A stretch of DNA of 20,278 bases from Coriobacteriia bacterium (lineage in GTDB: Bacteria > Actinomycetota > Coriobacteriia > WRKU01). The notes beneath the pieces are model-generated. The model was not told the DNA's origin and made no database searches. It worked only from the letters and a program-made list of their open reading frames with translations. The stretch lies in contig WRDL01000015.1 of NCBI GenBank assembly GCA_009784095.1, positions 1-20,278 on the forward strand, written 5' to 3'. The stretch's first letter is position 1. The number at the start of each line of letters is the position of its first letter. The translations under genes were made by a program, and so were the position numbers. Of this stretch, positions 1 through 6,431 are shown in pieces.

Positions 1-1
1 A

Positions 2-844
2 AGTGCTCAGATAGCATTTTCCGATCTCGACGCGATCGCTGTCACACAAAAGCCCGGATTGGTCGGCGCGCTCGTCGTAGGGCTCGCCTACGCGAAGGGG
101 CTGGGTTACGCGACCGATGTTCCCCTGTTGGGAATCAACCATCTCGAGGGTCATATGGTTGCCAACAAACTCGCTCAGCCCGAACTTGAACCCCCATTCG
201 TGTCGCTGATCGTCAGCGGAGGGAACACCTCGCTTGTCCTCTGCGAACAATGGGGAACGTATCGCACGATGGGACAGACGCTCGATGACGCGACCGGTGA
301 GGCGTTCGACAAGGTCGCCAAAGTGTTGGGGCTCGGATATCCCGGTGGACCGATCATCTCGCAACTTGCCGAGCAGGGCGATCCGAATGCGATCGACTTT
401 CCCCGCGCGATGATGCATTCCAAGAATTATGACTTCTCGCTCTCAGGTCTCAAGACTGCGGTGATCACCTACATCCAAGATAAGCTCGAACGGGGTATTG
501 ATCTGGTCATACCCGATATCGCAGCGTCGTTCCAGCAGGCGATCATCGATGTGCAGGTCCACAAAGCGTTGAGAGCTGTCGAGGAGATCGGCGCGAACTG
601 GTTCTGTCTGGCAGGCGGGGTCGCGGCAAACTATGCACTGCGCGAAGCACTTGTTGAGGCTATGGGTGAGCAGGGGGTCAAAGTCAGCGTCCCGCCCTTC
701 GAGCTGTGCGGAGACAATGCGGCGATGATCGCCGGTGCAGCATACTATCATTTGGACGAGGAGCCGCTCGGCCTCGACGCTGAAGCCTCGGCCAACGCCT
801 CGTTCGAGACTTTTTCACAGACCTACACTCGAAACTCCGAATAA
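2..844 (+). CDS. tsaD: tRNA N6-threonylcarbamoyladenosine synthase TsaD, 3' part (5' end outside window)
   Basis: This is the C-terminal part of TsaD/Kae1/Gcp, the ASKHA-fold subunit that transfers the threonylcarbamoyl group to A37 of ANN-decoding tRNAs in the cytoplasm. The frame is open from base 2, and reading upstream of the first possible internal start gives AVTQKPGLVGALVVGL, the expected N-proximal family motif, so the gene is cut by the window edge rather than starting here. Visible family motifs are the metal-binding HLEGH, the SGGNTSL phosphate loop, the GEAFDKVAKVLGLGYPGGP block, LAGGVAAN, and the late CGDNAAMIA with the metal-ligand Asp. The end is intact (TAA at 842-844). In Actinobacteria TsaD is often fused to TsaB/RimI domains; the window cannot show whether that holds here. 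The next confident gene is groES, about 590 bp downstream. Identification is very secure. Confidence 0.97.
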   Translation, partial: SAQIAFSDLDAIAVTQKPGLVGALVVGLAYAKGLGYATDVPLLGINHLEGHMVANKLAQPELEPPFVSLIVSGGNTSLVLCEQWGTYRTMGQTLDDATGEAFDKVAKVLGLGYPGGPIISQLAEQGDPNAIDFPRAMMHSKNYDFSLSGLKTAVITYIQDKLERGIDLVIPDIAASFQQAIIDVQVHKALRAVEEIGANWFCLAGGVAANYALREALVEAMGEQGVKVSVPPFELCGDNAAMIAGAAYYHLDEEPLGLDAEASANASFETFSQTYTRNSE

Positions 845-969
845 TTAATGTGGAGCTGTATAGAACCAATGAGCAGCGTTTAGCTCGGCTTAATCCTGCA
901 GTAACTCGGTGGTAAGGGCTCCTCGATAGGATCAAGGAAGTAATCCGAAACTCAAAGAAAGGTCGATAC

Positions 970-1257
970 ATGGTGCCACCGGATGAAGGAGTACTGGTAG
1001 CAAAAGGAGCATTGGAGTTATGTGATGGCTTGGTATATACCGAGGTATTTACCAAGCAGCCACAAGGCAGTCTCATTATGCGGACCACGAAGATCTTTAT
1101 GAGCGGGGACAACCCTGCCAATCGTCACCCTAAGGAACAGCGTTACAGAGAGGAAGAAGTGATCATGTGTGACCGCAGAGGTAGGGTGATCTTTTATGAG
1201 CGTGATAAGGAATGGGAGATATTCAGGGAAGGATGCACGTGTCGATCAGAATCATGA
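970..1257 (+). CDS. small hypothetical protein, 95 aa, unrecognised
   Basis: I do not recognise this family. The ATG at 970 follows a GAAAGG-type ribosome-binding site at about 957-962 with 7 nt spacing, which supports translation. The product is charged and hydrophilic, with no membrane segment or signal peptide. It is rich in Arg, Glu and Lys in its second half (RYREEEVIMCDRRGRV, then YERDKEWEIFREGCTC) and ends in a CTC pair of cysteines. Codon use (many AGA, AGG and GTA codons, lower GC) differs from the CGC/CGT-rich neighbours, which hints at a recent or foreign origin. A near-perfect palindrome at 1028-1057 lies within it. It stands alone between tsaD and groES. It could be a real orphan gene, a remnant, or a chance ORF over a regulatory or structured region. 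Confidence 0.45.
   Translation: MVPPDEGVLVAKGALELCDGLVYTEVFTKQPQGSLIMRTTKIFMSGDNPANRHPKEQRYREEEVIMCDRRGRVIFYERDKEWEIFREGCTCRSES
1028..1057. repeat. 30-bp near-perfect inverted repeat
   Basis: Left arm GCTTGGTA (1028-1035) is the reverse complement of right arm TACCAAGC (1050-1057). A T/T mismatch (1036/1049) separates this from an inner ATACC/GGTAT pair (1037-1041/1044-1048) around a central GA. That is 13 pairs out of 15 positions. It has no T-run, so it is not a typical terminator. It may be a dimeric protein-binding site or RNA hairpin, or simply coincidence within the ORF. Confidence 0.6.
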
Positions 1258-1301
1258 TGACTTCAAACCTCTTCCCACGTCGGTCGGTCCAAGCGAATGA
1301 A

Positions 1302-1324
1302 ATCTGAGTCAGTTCCACTCAGAT
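1302..1324. promoter_or_regulatory. HAIR-like heat-shock operator (HspR-type inverted repeat) upstream of groES
   Basis: The sequence is a perfect 8-bp inverted repeat, ATCTGAGT-N7-ACTCAGAT. The known HspR-binding HAIR consensus is CTTGAGT-N7-ACTCAAG. The core TGAGT-N7-ACTCA and the 7-nt spacing match exactly, with two flanking bases per arm differing. It lies about 110 bp before the groES ATG and just upstream of a TTGATA box. No CIRCE element (TTAGCACTC-N9-GAGTGCTAA) is visible. HspR control of groESL is inferred from the motif only. Confidence 0.6.
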
Positions 1325-1345
1325 GTGCGCCAAATCCACAAAAAA

Positions 1346-1377
1346 TTGATACCAATTTTCTTTTTTTACGCTACTAT
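1346..1377 (+). promoter_or_regulatory. candidate groESL promoter
   Basis: TTGATA at 1346-1351 could be a -35 box and TACTAT at 1372-1377 a -10 box. The 20-nt spacing is longer than the usual 16-18, so this pairing is weak. The AT-rich tract between them is the only one in the groES upstream region. Transcription would give a leader of about 50 nt ending in a strong AAGGAGG ribosome-binding site. Confidence 0.35.
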
Positions 1378-1434
1378 GGATAACGCGCAAAAGAAGGCAA
1401 AAGCGCACGGATTACTTATGAAAAAGGAGGAAGT

Positions 1435-1722
1435 ATGAATCTGAAGCCAATTGGTGATCGCTTGATTGTCAAGCAGGCAGAGGCTGAGACCACTACAAAA
1501 AGTGGCCTTATCATCGCTGATACCGCAAAAGAGAAGCCGCAGCGAGGAGAAGTACTCGCGGTAGGTGAGGGACGTCTCCGCGACGACGGCACCGCGATCC
1601 CGATGGGGATCAAGGTCGGTGACACCGTCATTTATTCGAAGTTCGGAGGAACGGACGTAAAAGTAGACGGCGAGGAATTCATCATCCTACGCGCTGATGA
1701 CGTATACGCAATCATTCAATAA
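1435..1722 (+). CDS. groES: co-chaperonin GroES (Cpn10)
   Basis: GroES forms the heptameric lid that caps the GroEL ring and closes the folding chamber in the cytoplasm. The 95-residue length is exactly typical. The sequence begins MNLKPIGDRLIVKQ and shows the mobile loop (ETTTKSGLIIADTAKEKPQ), the PQRGEVLAVG turn, the roof region, and the KFGGTDVKVDGEEFIILRADDVYAII C-terminal block. The ATG at 1435 follows a near-ideal AAGGAGG at about 1424-1430, so the start is clear. It is followed 17 nt later by groEL, and the pair forms a bicistronic heat-shock operon. An HspR/HAIR-like operator lies upstream. Confidence 0.98.
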   Translation: MNLKPIGDRLIVKQAEAETTTKSGLIIADTAKEKPQRGEVLAVGEGRLRDDGTAIPMGIKVGDTVIYSKFGGTDVKVDGEEFIILRADDVYAIIQ

Positions 1723-1739
1723 GAAGGAGAGTTAAACTC

Positions 1740-3365
1740 ATGGCAAAAGAGATTACTTTTGATGAGGGCGCGCGCCATGGCTTAGCCACCGGTGTGACCA
1801 AGCTCGCTGACGCGGTCAAGGTCACCTTGGGACCGAAGGGTCGCTACGTCGTGCTCGAGAAGAAGTTCGGATCACCCGCCATTACCAACGACGGTGTGAC
1901 GATCGCACGTGAGATCGACCTGGAAGACCCCATCGAGAACATGGGTGCCCAGCTGGTCAAAGAGGTCGCGATCAAGACCAACGATGTTGCTGGTGACGGC
2001 ACCACGACCGCAACGCTGCTCGCCGAGGTCATCGCGACCGAAGGACTGCGCAACGTTTCGGCGGGAGCCAACCCGCTTGCGCTGCGTCGCGGCATAGAGA
2101 AAGGTGTCGAGGCGGTCGTCGATGCGATCAAAGGCCAGAGTAAAGAGGTCGGTGGCAAAGCAGACATCGCGCATGTCGGTACCATTTCTGCAGGAGATGA
2201 AGCGATCGGTGAGAAGATCGCCGAGGCGATGGATATCGTGGGCAAGGACGGCGTTATCACCGTTGAGGAGAGCCAGACCTTCGGTATCGATATCGATACC
2301 GTCGAAGGTATGCAATTCGATAAGGGCTATCTCTCGCCCTATATGGTCACCGACACCGATCGTATGGAAGCGATACTCAATGACCCGTACATCCTGATCA
2401 CCGATACGAAGATCAGCTCGATCCAAGAGCTCCTTCCTCTGCTCGAGAAGGTCATGCAGGCGGGTAAGCAATTACTGATCATCGCCGAGGATCTCGAGGG
2501 TGAGGCGTTGGCGACGCTCCTGCTCAACAAGTTACGTGGCACCTTTACCGTCGTCGCGGTCAAGGCACCCGGTTTCGGCGATCGTCGCAAGCGTCAGCTC
2601 GAGGACATCGCGATCGTGACCGGTGGACAGGTCATCACCGCTGATATGGGTCTGACCCTTGAGAACGCCGAGCTCACCAGTTTGGGTCGCGCCAAGACCG
2701 TCAAGATCGCCAAGGACTCGACGACCATCATCGATGGCGCCGGGGACAAGGCTGCGATCGATGCGCGCGTCAAGCAGATAAAGAGCGAGATCGACAACTC
2801 CGACAGCGATTTCGATATCGAAAAGCTCTCCGAGCGAGTTGCGAAACTTGCCGGCGGTGTCGCGGTCATCAAAGTCGGTGCTGCGACCGAGGTCGAACTC
2901 AAAGAGAAGAAGTTGCGTGTCGAGGATGCGCTGCAGGCAACCCGTGCCGCGGTCGACGAGGGAATCGTCGCGGGTGGTGGGGTCGCGCTGCTCGACGCTT
3001 TGGACGCACTCGATAAGCTCAAAGGTCTCGACACCGATGAGAAGGTCGGTGTCGACATCGTCCGTCGCGCGCTGGCATCTCCGATGCGTACCATCGCGAG
3101 CAACGCCGGTTTCGAGGGCTCGGTCGTCGTTGAGAAGGCCAAGAACCTCAAAGCGGGTGAGGGTCTTAACGCTGCGACGGGCGAGTATGGCGATATGCTC
3201 AAAATGGGCATTATCGACCCGGTCAAGGTGGTACGCAGCGCTCTGCAGAACGCGGCAAGTATCGCCAGCTTGATCCTGATCACCGAGGCAACGGTGACCG
3301 ACATTCCTTCCGAGAGCGGTGGTATGCCGAGTATGCCGGACATGGGTGGCATGGGCATGATGTAG
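1740..3365 (+). CDS. groEL: chaperonin GroEL (Cpn60, type I)
   Basis: This is the ATP-driven 60-kDa chaperonin that forms double heptameric rings and folds cytosolic proteins with GroES. Its 541 residues fit the family. The equatorial ATP-site motifs are present: LGPKGR near residues 30-35, GDGTTTAT from about residue 85 with the catalytic-site Asp86, and VEDALQATRAAVDEGIVAGGGVAL late in the chain with the second catalytic Asp. Apical-domain signatures such as SPYMVTDTDRMEA and LLIIAEDLEGEALATLLLNKLRGT are intact. The tail is the usual flexible Gly-Met-rich type (MPDMGGMGMM). An AAGGAG site sits 10 nt before the ATG. It is co-transcribed with groES, and a strong intrinsic terminator follows about 60 bp after the stop. 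Confidence 0.99.
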   Translation: MAKEITFDEGARHGLATGVTKLADAVKVTLGPKGRYVVLEKKFGSPAITNDGVTIAREIDLEDPIENMGAQLVKEVAIKTNDVAGDGTTTATLLAEVIATEGLRNVSAGANPLALRRGIEKGVEAVVDAIKGQSKEVGGKADIAHVGTISAGDEAIGEKIAEAMDIVGKDGVITVEESQTFGIDIDTVEGMQFDKGYLSPYMVTDTDRMEAILNDPYILITDTKISSIQELLPLLEKVMQAGKQLLIIAEDLEGEALATLLLNKLRGTFTVVAVKAPGFGDRRKRQLEDIAIVTGGQVITADMGLTLENAELTSLGRAKTVKIAKDSTTIIDGAGDKAAIDARVKQIKSEIDNSDSDFDIEKLSERVAKLAGGVAVIKVGAATEVELKEKKLRVEDALQATRAAVDEGIVAGGGVALLDALDALDKLKGLDTDEKVGVDIVRRALASPMRTIASNAGFEGSVVVEKAKNLKAGEGLNAATGEYGDMLKMGIIDPVKVVRSALQNAASIASLILITEATVTDIPSESGGMPSMPDMGGMGMM

Positions 3366-3425
3366 CGAATAGGGGGACGCCAGGGTCGGACCCTCTCGTC
3401 CCCATCGGTACATAAAAGGTTACGA

Positions 3426-3457
3426 AACGAGCGTCACCTCGGTGGCGCTCGTTTTTT
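3426..3457 (+). terminator. rho-independent terminator of groESL
   Basis: The arms AACGAGCGTCACC (3426-3438) and GGTGGCGCTCGTT (3441-3453) pair over 13 positions with a single G-T wobble. Six T residues (3452-3457) overlap the end of the right arm. The central TC is too small for a loop, so the innermost pairs probably open. This is a strong intrinsic terminator. Confidence 0.9.
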
Positions 3458-3462
3458 AACGA

Positions 3463-3468
3463 TACAAT
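3463..3468 (+). promoter_or_regulatory. candidate -10 box for the PASTA gene
   Basis: TACAAT at 3463-3468 lies directly after the groEL terminator and about 60 bp before the PASTA protein start. I find no convincing -35 box at 16-18 nt spacing; that position falls in the terminator stem. The call rests on the -10 alone and on the need for a promoter after the terminator. Confidence 0.3.
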
Positions 3469-3527
3469 AGCAACAGATCGTAAAAACATCGGAGACTACC
3501 GCGTTTGTCCAAGTGAAGGAGAGCACC

Positions 3528-4943
3528 ATGAGCACAGACACGATGGGATATAGTTCCTCGACCGTACCTCAGGGATCACGCGTGGTCCTGATCGTATCGA
3601 CCGGTGAGCAACCCCGCTCGACCTCGTTCGTCACGATGCCCGATATCATCGGTAAGTCCCAGGGTGCCGCACTCGAAGAGATATCTAAGACCTCCCTACA
3701 GACCCAAGTGGTCTACGATTACCATCCCCTCAACAAGAAGGGAACGGTCACCGCGACCCGACCTGCACCTTCGACCAATGCGCTTGCAGGTACCGATGCG
3801 CTGGTCTTGATCTCGAGCGGTGAGCCGATGGGCGAGCGCTCGATCGCGCCACTGCCGAACGTCATCGGTATGGATGAGGCGTCTGCACTCGAAGAAATAC
3901 GCTCCGCCGGTCTTAACGCGCAGGTGATGTACGAGCCGAGCGCGACGGTACCGGCAGGATATATCATCGATCAACTCCCCAACCAATCGACTTACGCGAA
4001 TATGAAGAAATCAGGCAAAGGAAAGATGTGGGCGGCCATCGCGGCTGCACTTCTAGTACTGGGTCTTGCCCTCGCCGGATTCTTCATGCTCGGCGGTATG
4101 GACCTCTTCGCTCGCGAGAAGGTCGAAGTGCCCGACGTGGTCGGCATGACCGAAGCCGAAGCGGTCGCTGCGCTCGAAGAGGCGGGACTGGAGATCGGTA
4201 CTATTTCGGACAAGGAAGCCACCGAAGAATTCACCGAGCCCGGCACGGTCATTGCGACCAAGCCCGAAGCCGGTGATGAGGTCGCAAAAGGTTCGAAGGT
4301 CGATCTCGATGTCGTGATCGACCCATCCAAGGTGCGCGCAGACGTGCCCAAGGTGATCGGTATGACCGCCGAGGAGGCGACCACCGCGCTTGAAGCCGCC
4401 GGTTTCATCGTGGCATCCGAATTCGTGGCCACCAACAAGTTCGCAGAAGGCATCGTCGCCGAGCAATCCCCGGCAGGCGGCACGCGCTCGCATAAAGAGG
4501 CGCAGGTCACGATCAGGATATCGAGCGGCCCGGCAGCAGATGTCACCGTTCCCGATGTAGTCGGGCTCTCCGAGGATGCGGCTCAAAAATTGCTCTCCAA
4601 CGTTGGGCTGACGTTCTCGAGCGCATACAGCCCCTCTGACTGGGCGGCGAAAGGGACGGTGATGAGCTCCTCACCATCTGCAGGCTCAGTAGTGACCCCT
4701 AACACGAACGTCGCACTGGTCGTCTCGTCCGGGCCGACCCAGGAGCCGACCGTCACCATCCCCAACTATGTGGGATGGAACTCGATGGATGCACAACGCA
4801 ACCTCGCCGATCTGGGTCTGGTGGGTTCTCTCAATCCCGCCGGAGCGGACGGTCAGGTCGTCTCGACTGATCCCGCAGCGGGAGCCGCAGTGCAAAAAGG
4901 AACGACGGTCAAGATAAACGTGAAGGTCGAACCTGAGCAGTAA
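3528..4943 (+). CDS. single-pass membrane protein with PASTA repeats on both sides of the membrane segment, no kinase domain
   Basis: PASTA domains are usually extracellular sensors of muropeptides or lipid II on Ser/Thr kinases and penicillin-binding proteins. This 471-aa protein has none of the kinase or transpeptidase motifs. Residues about 35-101 and 112-155 are PASTA-like (MPDIIGKSQGAALEEI; LPNVIGMDEASALEEI), preceded by a short piece resembling a PASTA C-terminal strand. A basic stretch (KKSGKGK) precedes a hydrophobic segment at about 168-190, so the N-terminal part is predicted cytoplasmic. Four PASTA repeats follow outside, with conserved VPDVVG-type starts near residues 201, 273, 341 and 411. 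I chose the ATG at 3528 because GAAGGAG lies 6 nt before it; an upstream GTG at 3513 overlaps that site. It is transcribed alone between two terminators. A cell-wall sensing or scaffold role is inference. Confidence 0.85.
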   Translation: MSTDTMGYSSSTVPQGSRVVLIVSTGEQPRSTSFVTMPDIIGKSQGAALEEISKTSLQTQVVYDYHPLNKKGTVTATRPAPSTNALAGTDALVLISSGEPMGERSIAPLPNVIGMDEASALEEIRSAGLNAQVMYEPSATVPAGYIIDQLPNQSTYANMKKSGKGKMWAAIAAALLVLGLALAGFFMLGGMDLFAREKVEVPDVVGMTEAEAVAALEEAGLEIGTISDKEATEEFTEPGTVIATKPEAGDEVAKGSKVDLDVVIDPSKVRADVPKVIGMTAEEATTALEAAGFIVASEFVATNKFAEGIVAEQSPAGGTRSHKEAQVTIRISSGPAADVTVPDVVGLSEDAAQKLLSNVGLTFSSAYSPSDWAAKGTVMSSSPSAGSVVTPNTNVALVVSSGPTQEPTVTIPNYVGWNSMDAQRNLADLGLVGSLNPAGADGQVVSTDPAAGAAVQKGTTVKINVKVEPEQ

Positions 4944-4990
4944 TAGATGACCTGTGGGATCGGTATCCTCCGTCCCAACTCCAGTAGAGA

Positions 4991-5027
4991 AAAGAGTCAG
5001 AAGGGTCTCGCTCTCCTGGCTCTTTTT
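4991..5027. terminator. intrinsic terminator between the convergent PASTA and ogt genes
   Basis: AAAGAGTCAG (4991-5000) pairs with CTGGCTCTTT (5016-5025) through one G-T wobble, with a 15-nt loop and a T-run at 5023-5027. On the other strand the same hairpin ends in CTTTTCTC, so it may work weakly in both directions. Overlapping short inverted repeats (GACCG/CGGTC at 5031-5048, TACCG/CGGTA at 5041-5056) lie beside the ogt stop codon. Confidence 0.75.
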
Positions 5028-5056
5028 ATAGACCGAAAGGTACCGGTCTTACGGTA

Positions 5057-5581
5057 TCAACTACGCTCCAGCTCGATCAGTTGCTCTTTGACGTCGAGTC
5101 CTCCCCCAAATCCGACGAGCTTTCCAGATGCACCGATCACGCGATGGCACGGAATGATGATCGCGATAGGGTTCTTATTGTTGGCACCGCCGACCGCGCG
5201 TGACGCTTTAGGTCTCCCAACGGCCTGCGCGATCTGCCCATAGGAACGCGTCTGTCCGTAGGGGATGGCGCGGAGCGCTTCCCAGACCGCACGCTGGAAT
5301 GTGGTGCCGGTGATGACATCGAGCGTCAGGTCGAAATCGGTCCGCTCACCCGCGAAATACTCGTCGAGTTGGACGACCGCTTGTGCGAGATGGTCATCGG
5401 CAGTAGAGTGATAAGAGGAACCGTCCCTCTTGTCACATTCGAACGCGAGCGTGTTCTTGTCCGCACCCTTATTAAATGCCAGCCCACAAAGTCCCTTATC
5501 GGTCGCAAAGAGTCGCAACGCTCCGACCGGCGACTCATACGTAGCGGTCCTGACCGGTTTTCCACGGATCGGTACACTCAA
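5057..5581 (-). CDS. ogt: methylated-DNA--[protein]-cysteine S-methyltransferase (O6-alkylguanine-DNA alkyltransferase)
   Basis: This suicide repair enzyme moves the alkyl group from O6-methylguanine to its own active-site cysteine. The catalytic PCHRV is encoded at 5138-5152 (Cys codon 5147-5149). The helix-turn-helix region (FQRAVWEALRAIPYGQTRSYGQIA) and the VGGANNKNP block are present, as is the C-terminal GFGGGLDVKEQLIELE. I prefer the TTG start at 5581 (174 aa, normal family size). A GGGAGAGG site lies 8 nt before it, and a promoter-like TTAACT-N16-TACAAT (5641-5614) would start transcription near 5607. The alternative ATG at 5656 gives 199 aa, has no ribosome-binding site, and lies upstream of that promoter. 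The gene appears monocistronic and is divergent from the pilus operon. Confidence 0.93.
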   Translation of the reverse strand: MSVPIRGKPVRTATYESPVGALRLFATDKGLCGLAFNKGADKNTLAFECDKRDGSSYHSTADDHLAQAVVQLDEYFAGERTDFDLTLDVITGTTFQRAVWEALRAIPYGQTRSYGQIAQAVGRPKASRAVGGANNKNPIAIIIPCHRVIGASGKLVGFGGGLDVKEQLIELERS

Positions 5582-5613
5582 CGCGCCGTCCTCTCCCTCT
5601 CGATTATTGTTCA

Positions 5614-5641
5614 ATTGTATGGTACTACACCCTTCAGTTAA
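5614..5641 (-). promoter_or_regulatory. candidate ogt promoter
   Basis: On the minus strand TTAACT (5641-5636) and TACAAT (5619-5614) are separated by 16 nt. A start near 5607 gives a leader of about 26 nt containing GGGAGAGG before the TTG start at 5581. This arrangement is the main reason to prefer the shorter Ogt. Confidence 0.5.
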
Positions 5642-5735
5642 GACCTGCTTTGCCATGCGTTAAGAACGAGGTTGCACGCGGATGACAGACTGACACTATG
5701 ACTCATTGACAGGTCGAGGAGCTGAAGAGGGCATC

Positions 5736-6428
5736 ATGAATCAAAGGACACGAACCTATATCAGCGTCGCATGCGGGTTGATCGCGGCGGTATCGCTGGG
5801 AGTATTCCTCTATCAGAGCGCGACCGCGAGCGAGCGAGCCAAAGAGGCGCTCCTCAATCGCTTCGGAGGCGCGACCGCAGAAGTGCTGGTCGCCACGAGG
5901 ACGATCCGTGTTGGTGAGAAGGTCACCGAGGGTGCGATCGCCGCTCAGATGTGGCCTTCGATCCTGCTTCCTGAAGATCCCTACCTGAGGAGCGAATCGA
6001 ACAAGGTGATCGGTCACAGTGCAAATTCGATCATCTTGGCCGGAGAACCGATACGGACCGCGCGCATCGATGACGCGATCTCGGTTCTCGAGAGCGTGCC
6101 GATCGGCATGCAGGCGGTGACCATATCGACCGATCCTATCCGGGCGATCGGAGGCGCGGTACGCGTCGGTATGCAGGTCGATCTGCTCTGCCCGAATGCG
6201 ACCGGCGTAATGGAGGTCCTCGCGCGCGAAGTGACCGTGCTGGCGCTCAGTACTGAGGAGAATGCATCCGATGAGACCGCGCCCTCGGGGTTGCTCGGTC
6301 CGAATGCGAACCAGGATATCCGCTGGATCACACTTAGTGTGGATGCTGAACTCGCTCAACAGATCGTGACAGCGGCGACGGTCGGCAAAGTCTATCTGAC
6401 CTACAGCGGTCAAGCATACGAGGGGTAA
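5736..6428 (+). CDS. cpaB: CpaB/RcpC-like Flp pilus assembly protein with SAF domain
   Basis: CpaB/RcpC is a membrane-anchored pilus assembly factor; in diderms it works with the secretin, while in monoderms its partner is unclear. The 230-aa product has an N-terminal membrane anchor (about residues 8-26) and a SAF-like domain from about residue 48 (AEVLVATRTIRVGEKVTEGAIAAQMWP). It also has the family block VPIGMQAVTISTDPIRAIGGAVRVGMQVDLL. I chose the ATG at 5736 because GAAGAGG lies 5 nt upstream; the in-frame TTG at 5706 has no such site. It is the first gene of the Tad operon, and cpaE begins 3 nt after its stop. The family call rests on domain order and operon position. Confidence 0.85.
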   Translation: MNQRTRTYISVACGLIAAVSLGVFLYQSATASERAKEALLNRFGGATAEVLVATRTIRVGEKVTEGAIAAQMWPSILLPEDPYLRSESNKVIGHSANSIILAGEPIRTARIDDAISVLESVPIGMQAVTISTDPIRAIGGAVRVGMQVDLLCPNATGVMEVLAREVTVLALSTEENASDETAPSGLLGPNANQDIRWITLSVDAELAQQIVTAATVGKVYLTYSGQAYEG

Positions 6429-6431
6429 CAT

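Noticed and set aside
1325..1434. CIRCE element for HrcA upstream of groES
   Set aside because: No TTAGCACTC/GAGTGCTAA-like pair is present. The only inverted repeat of good quality is the HAIR-like one at 1302-1324.
2532..3413. Long minus-strand open frame (293 codons) opposite groEL
   Set aside because: It is antisense to a certain groEL gene, has low-complexity composition reflecting groEL codon bias, and has no ribosome-binding site.
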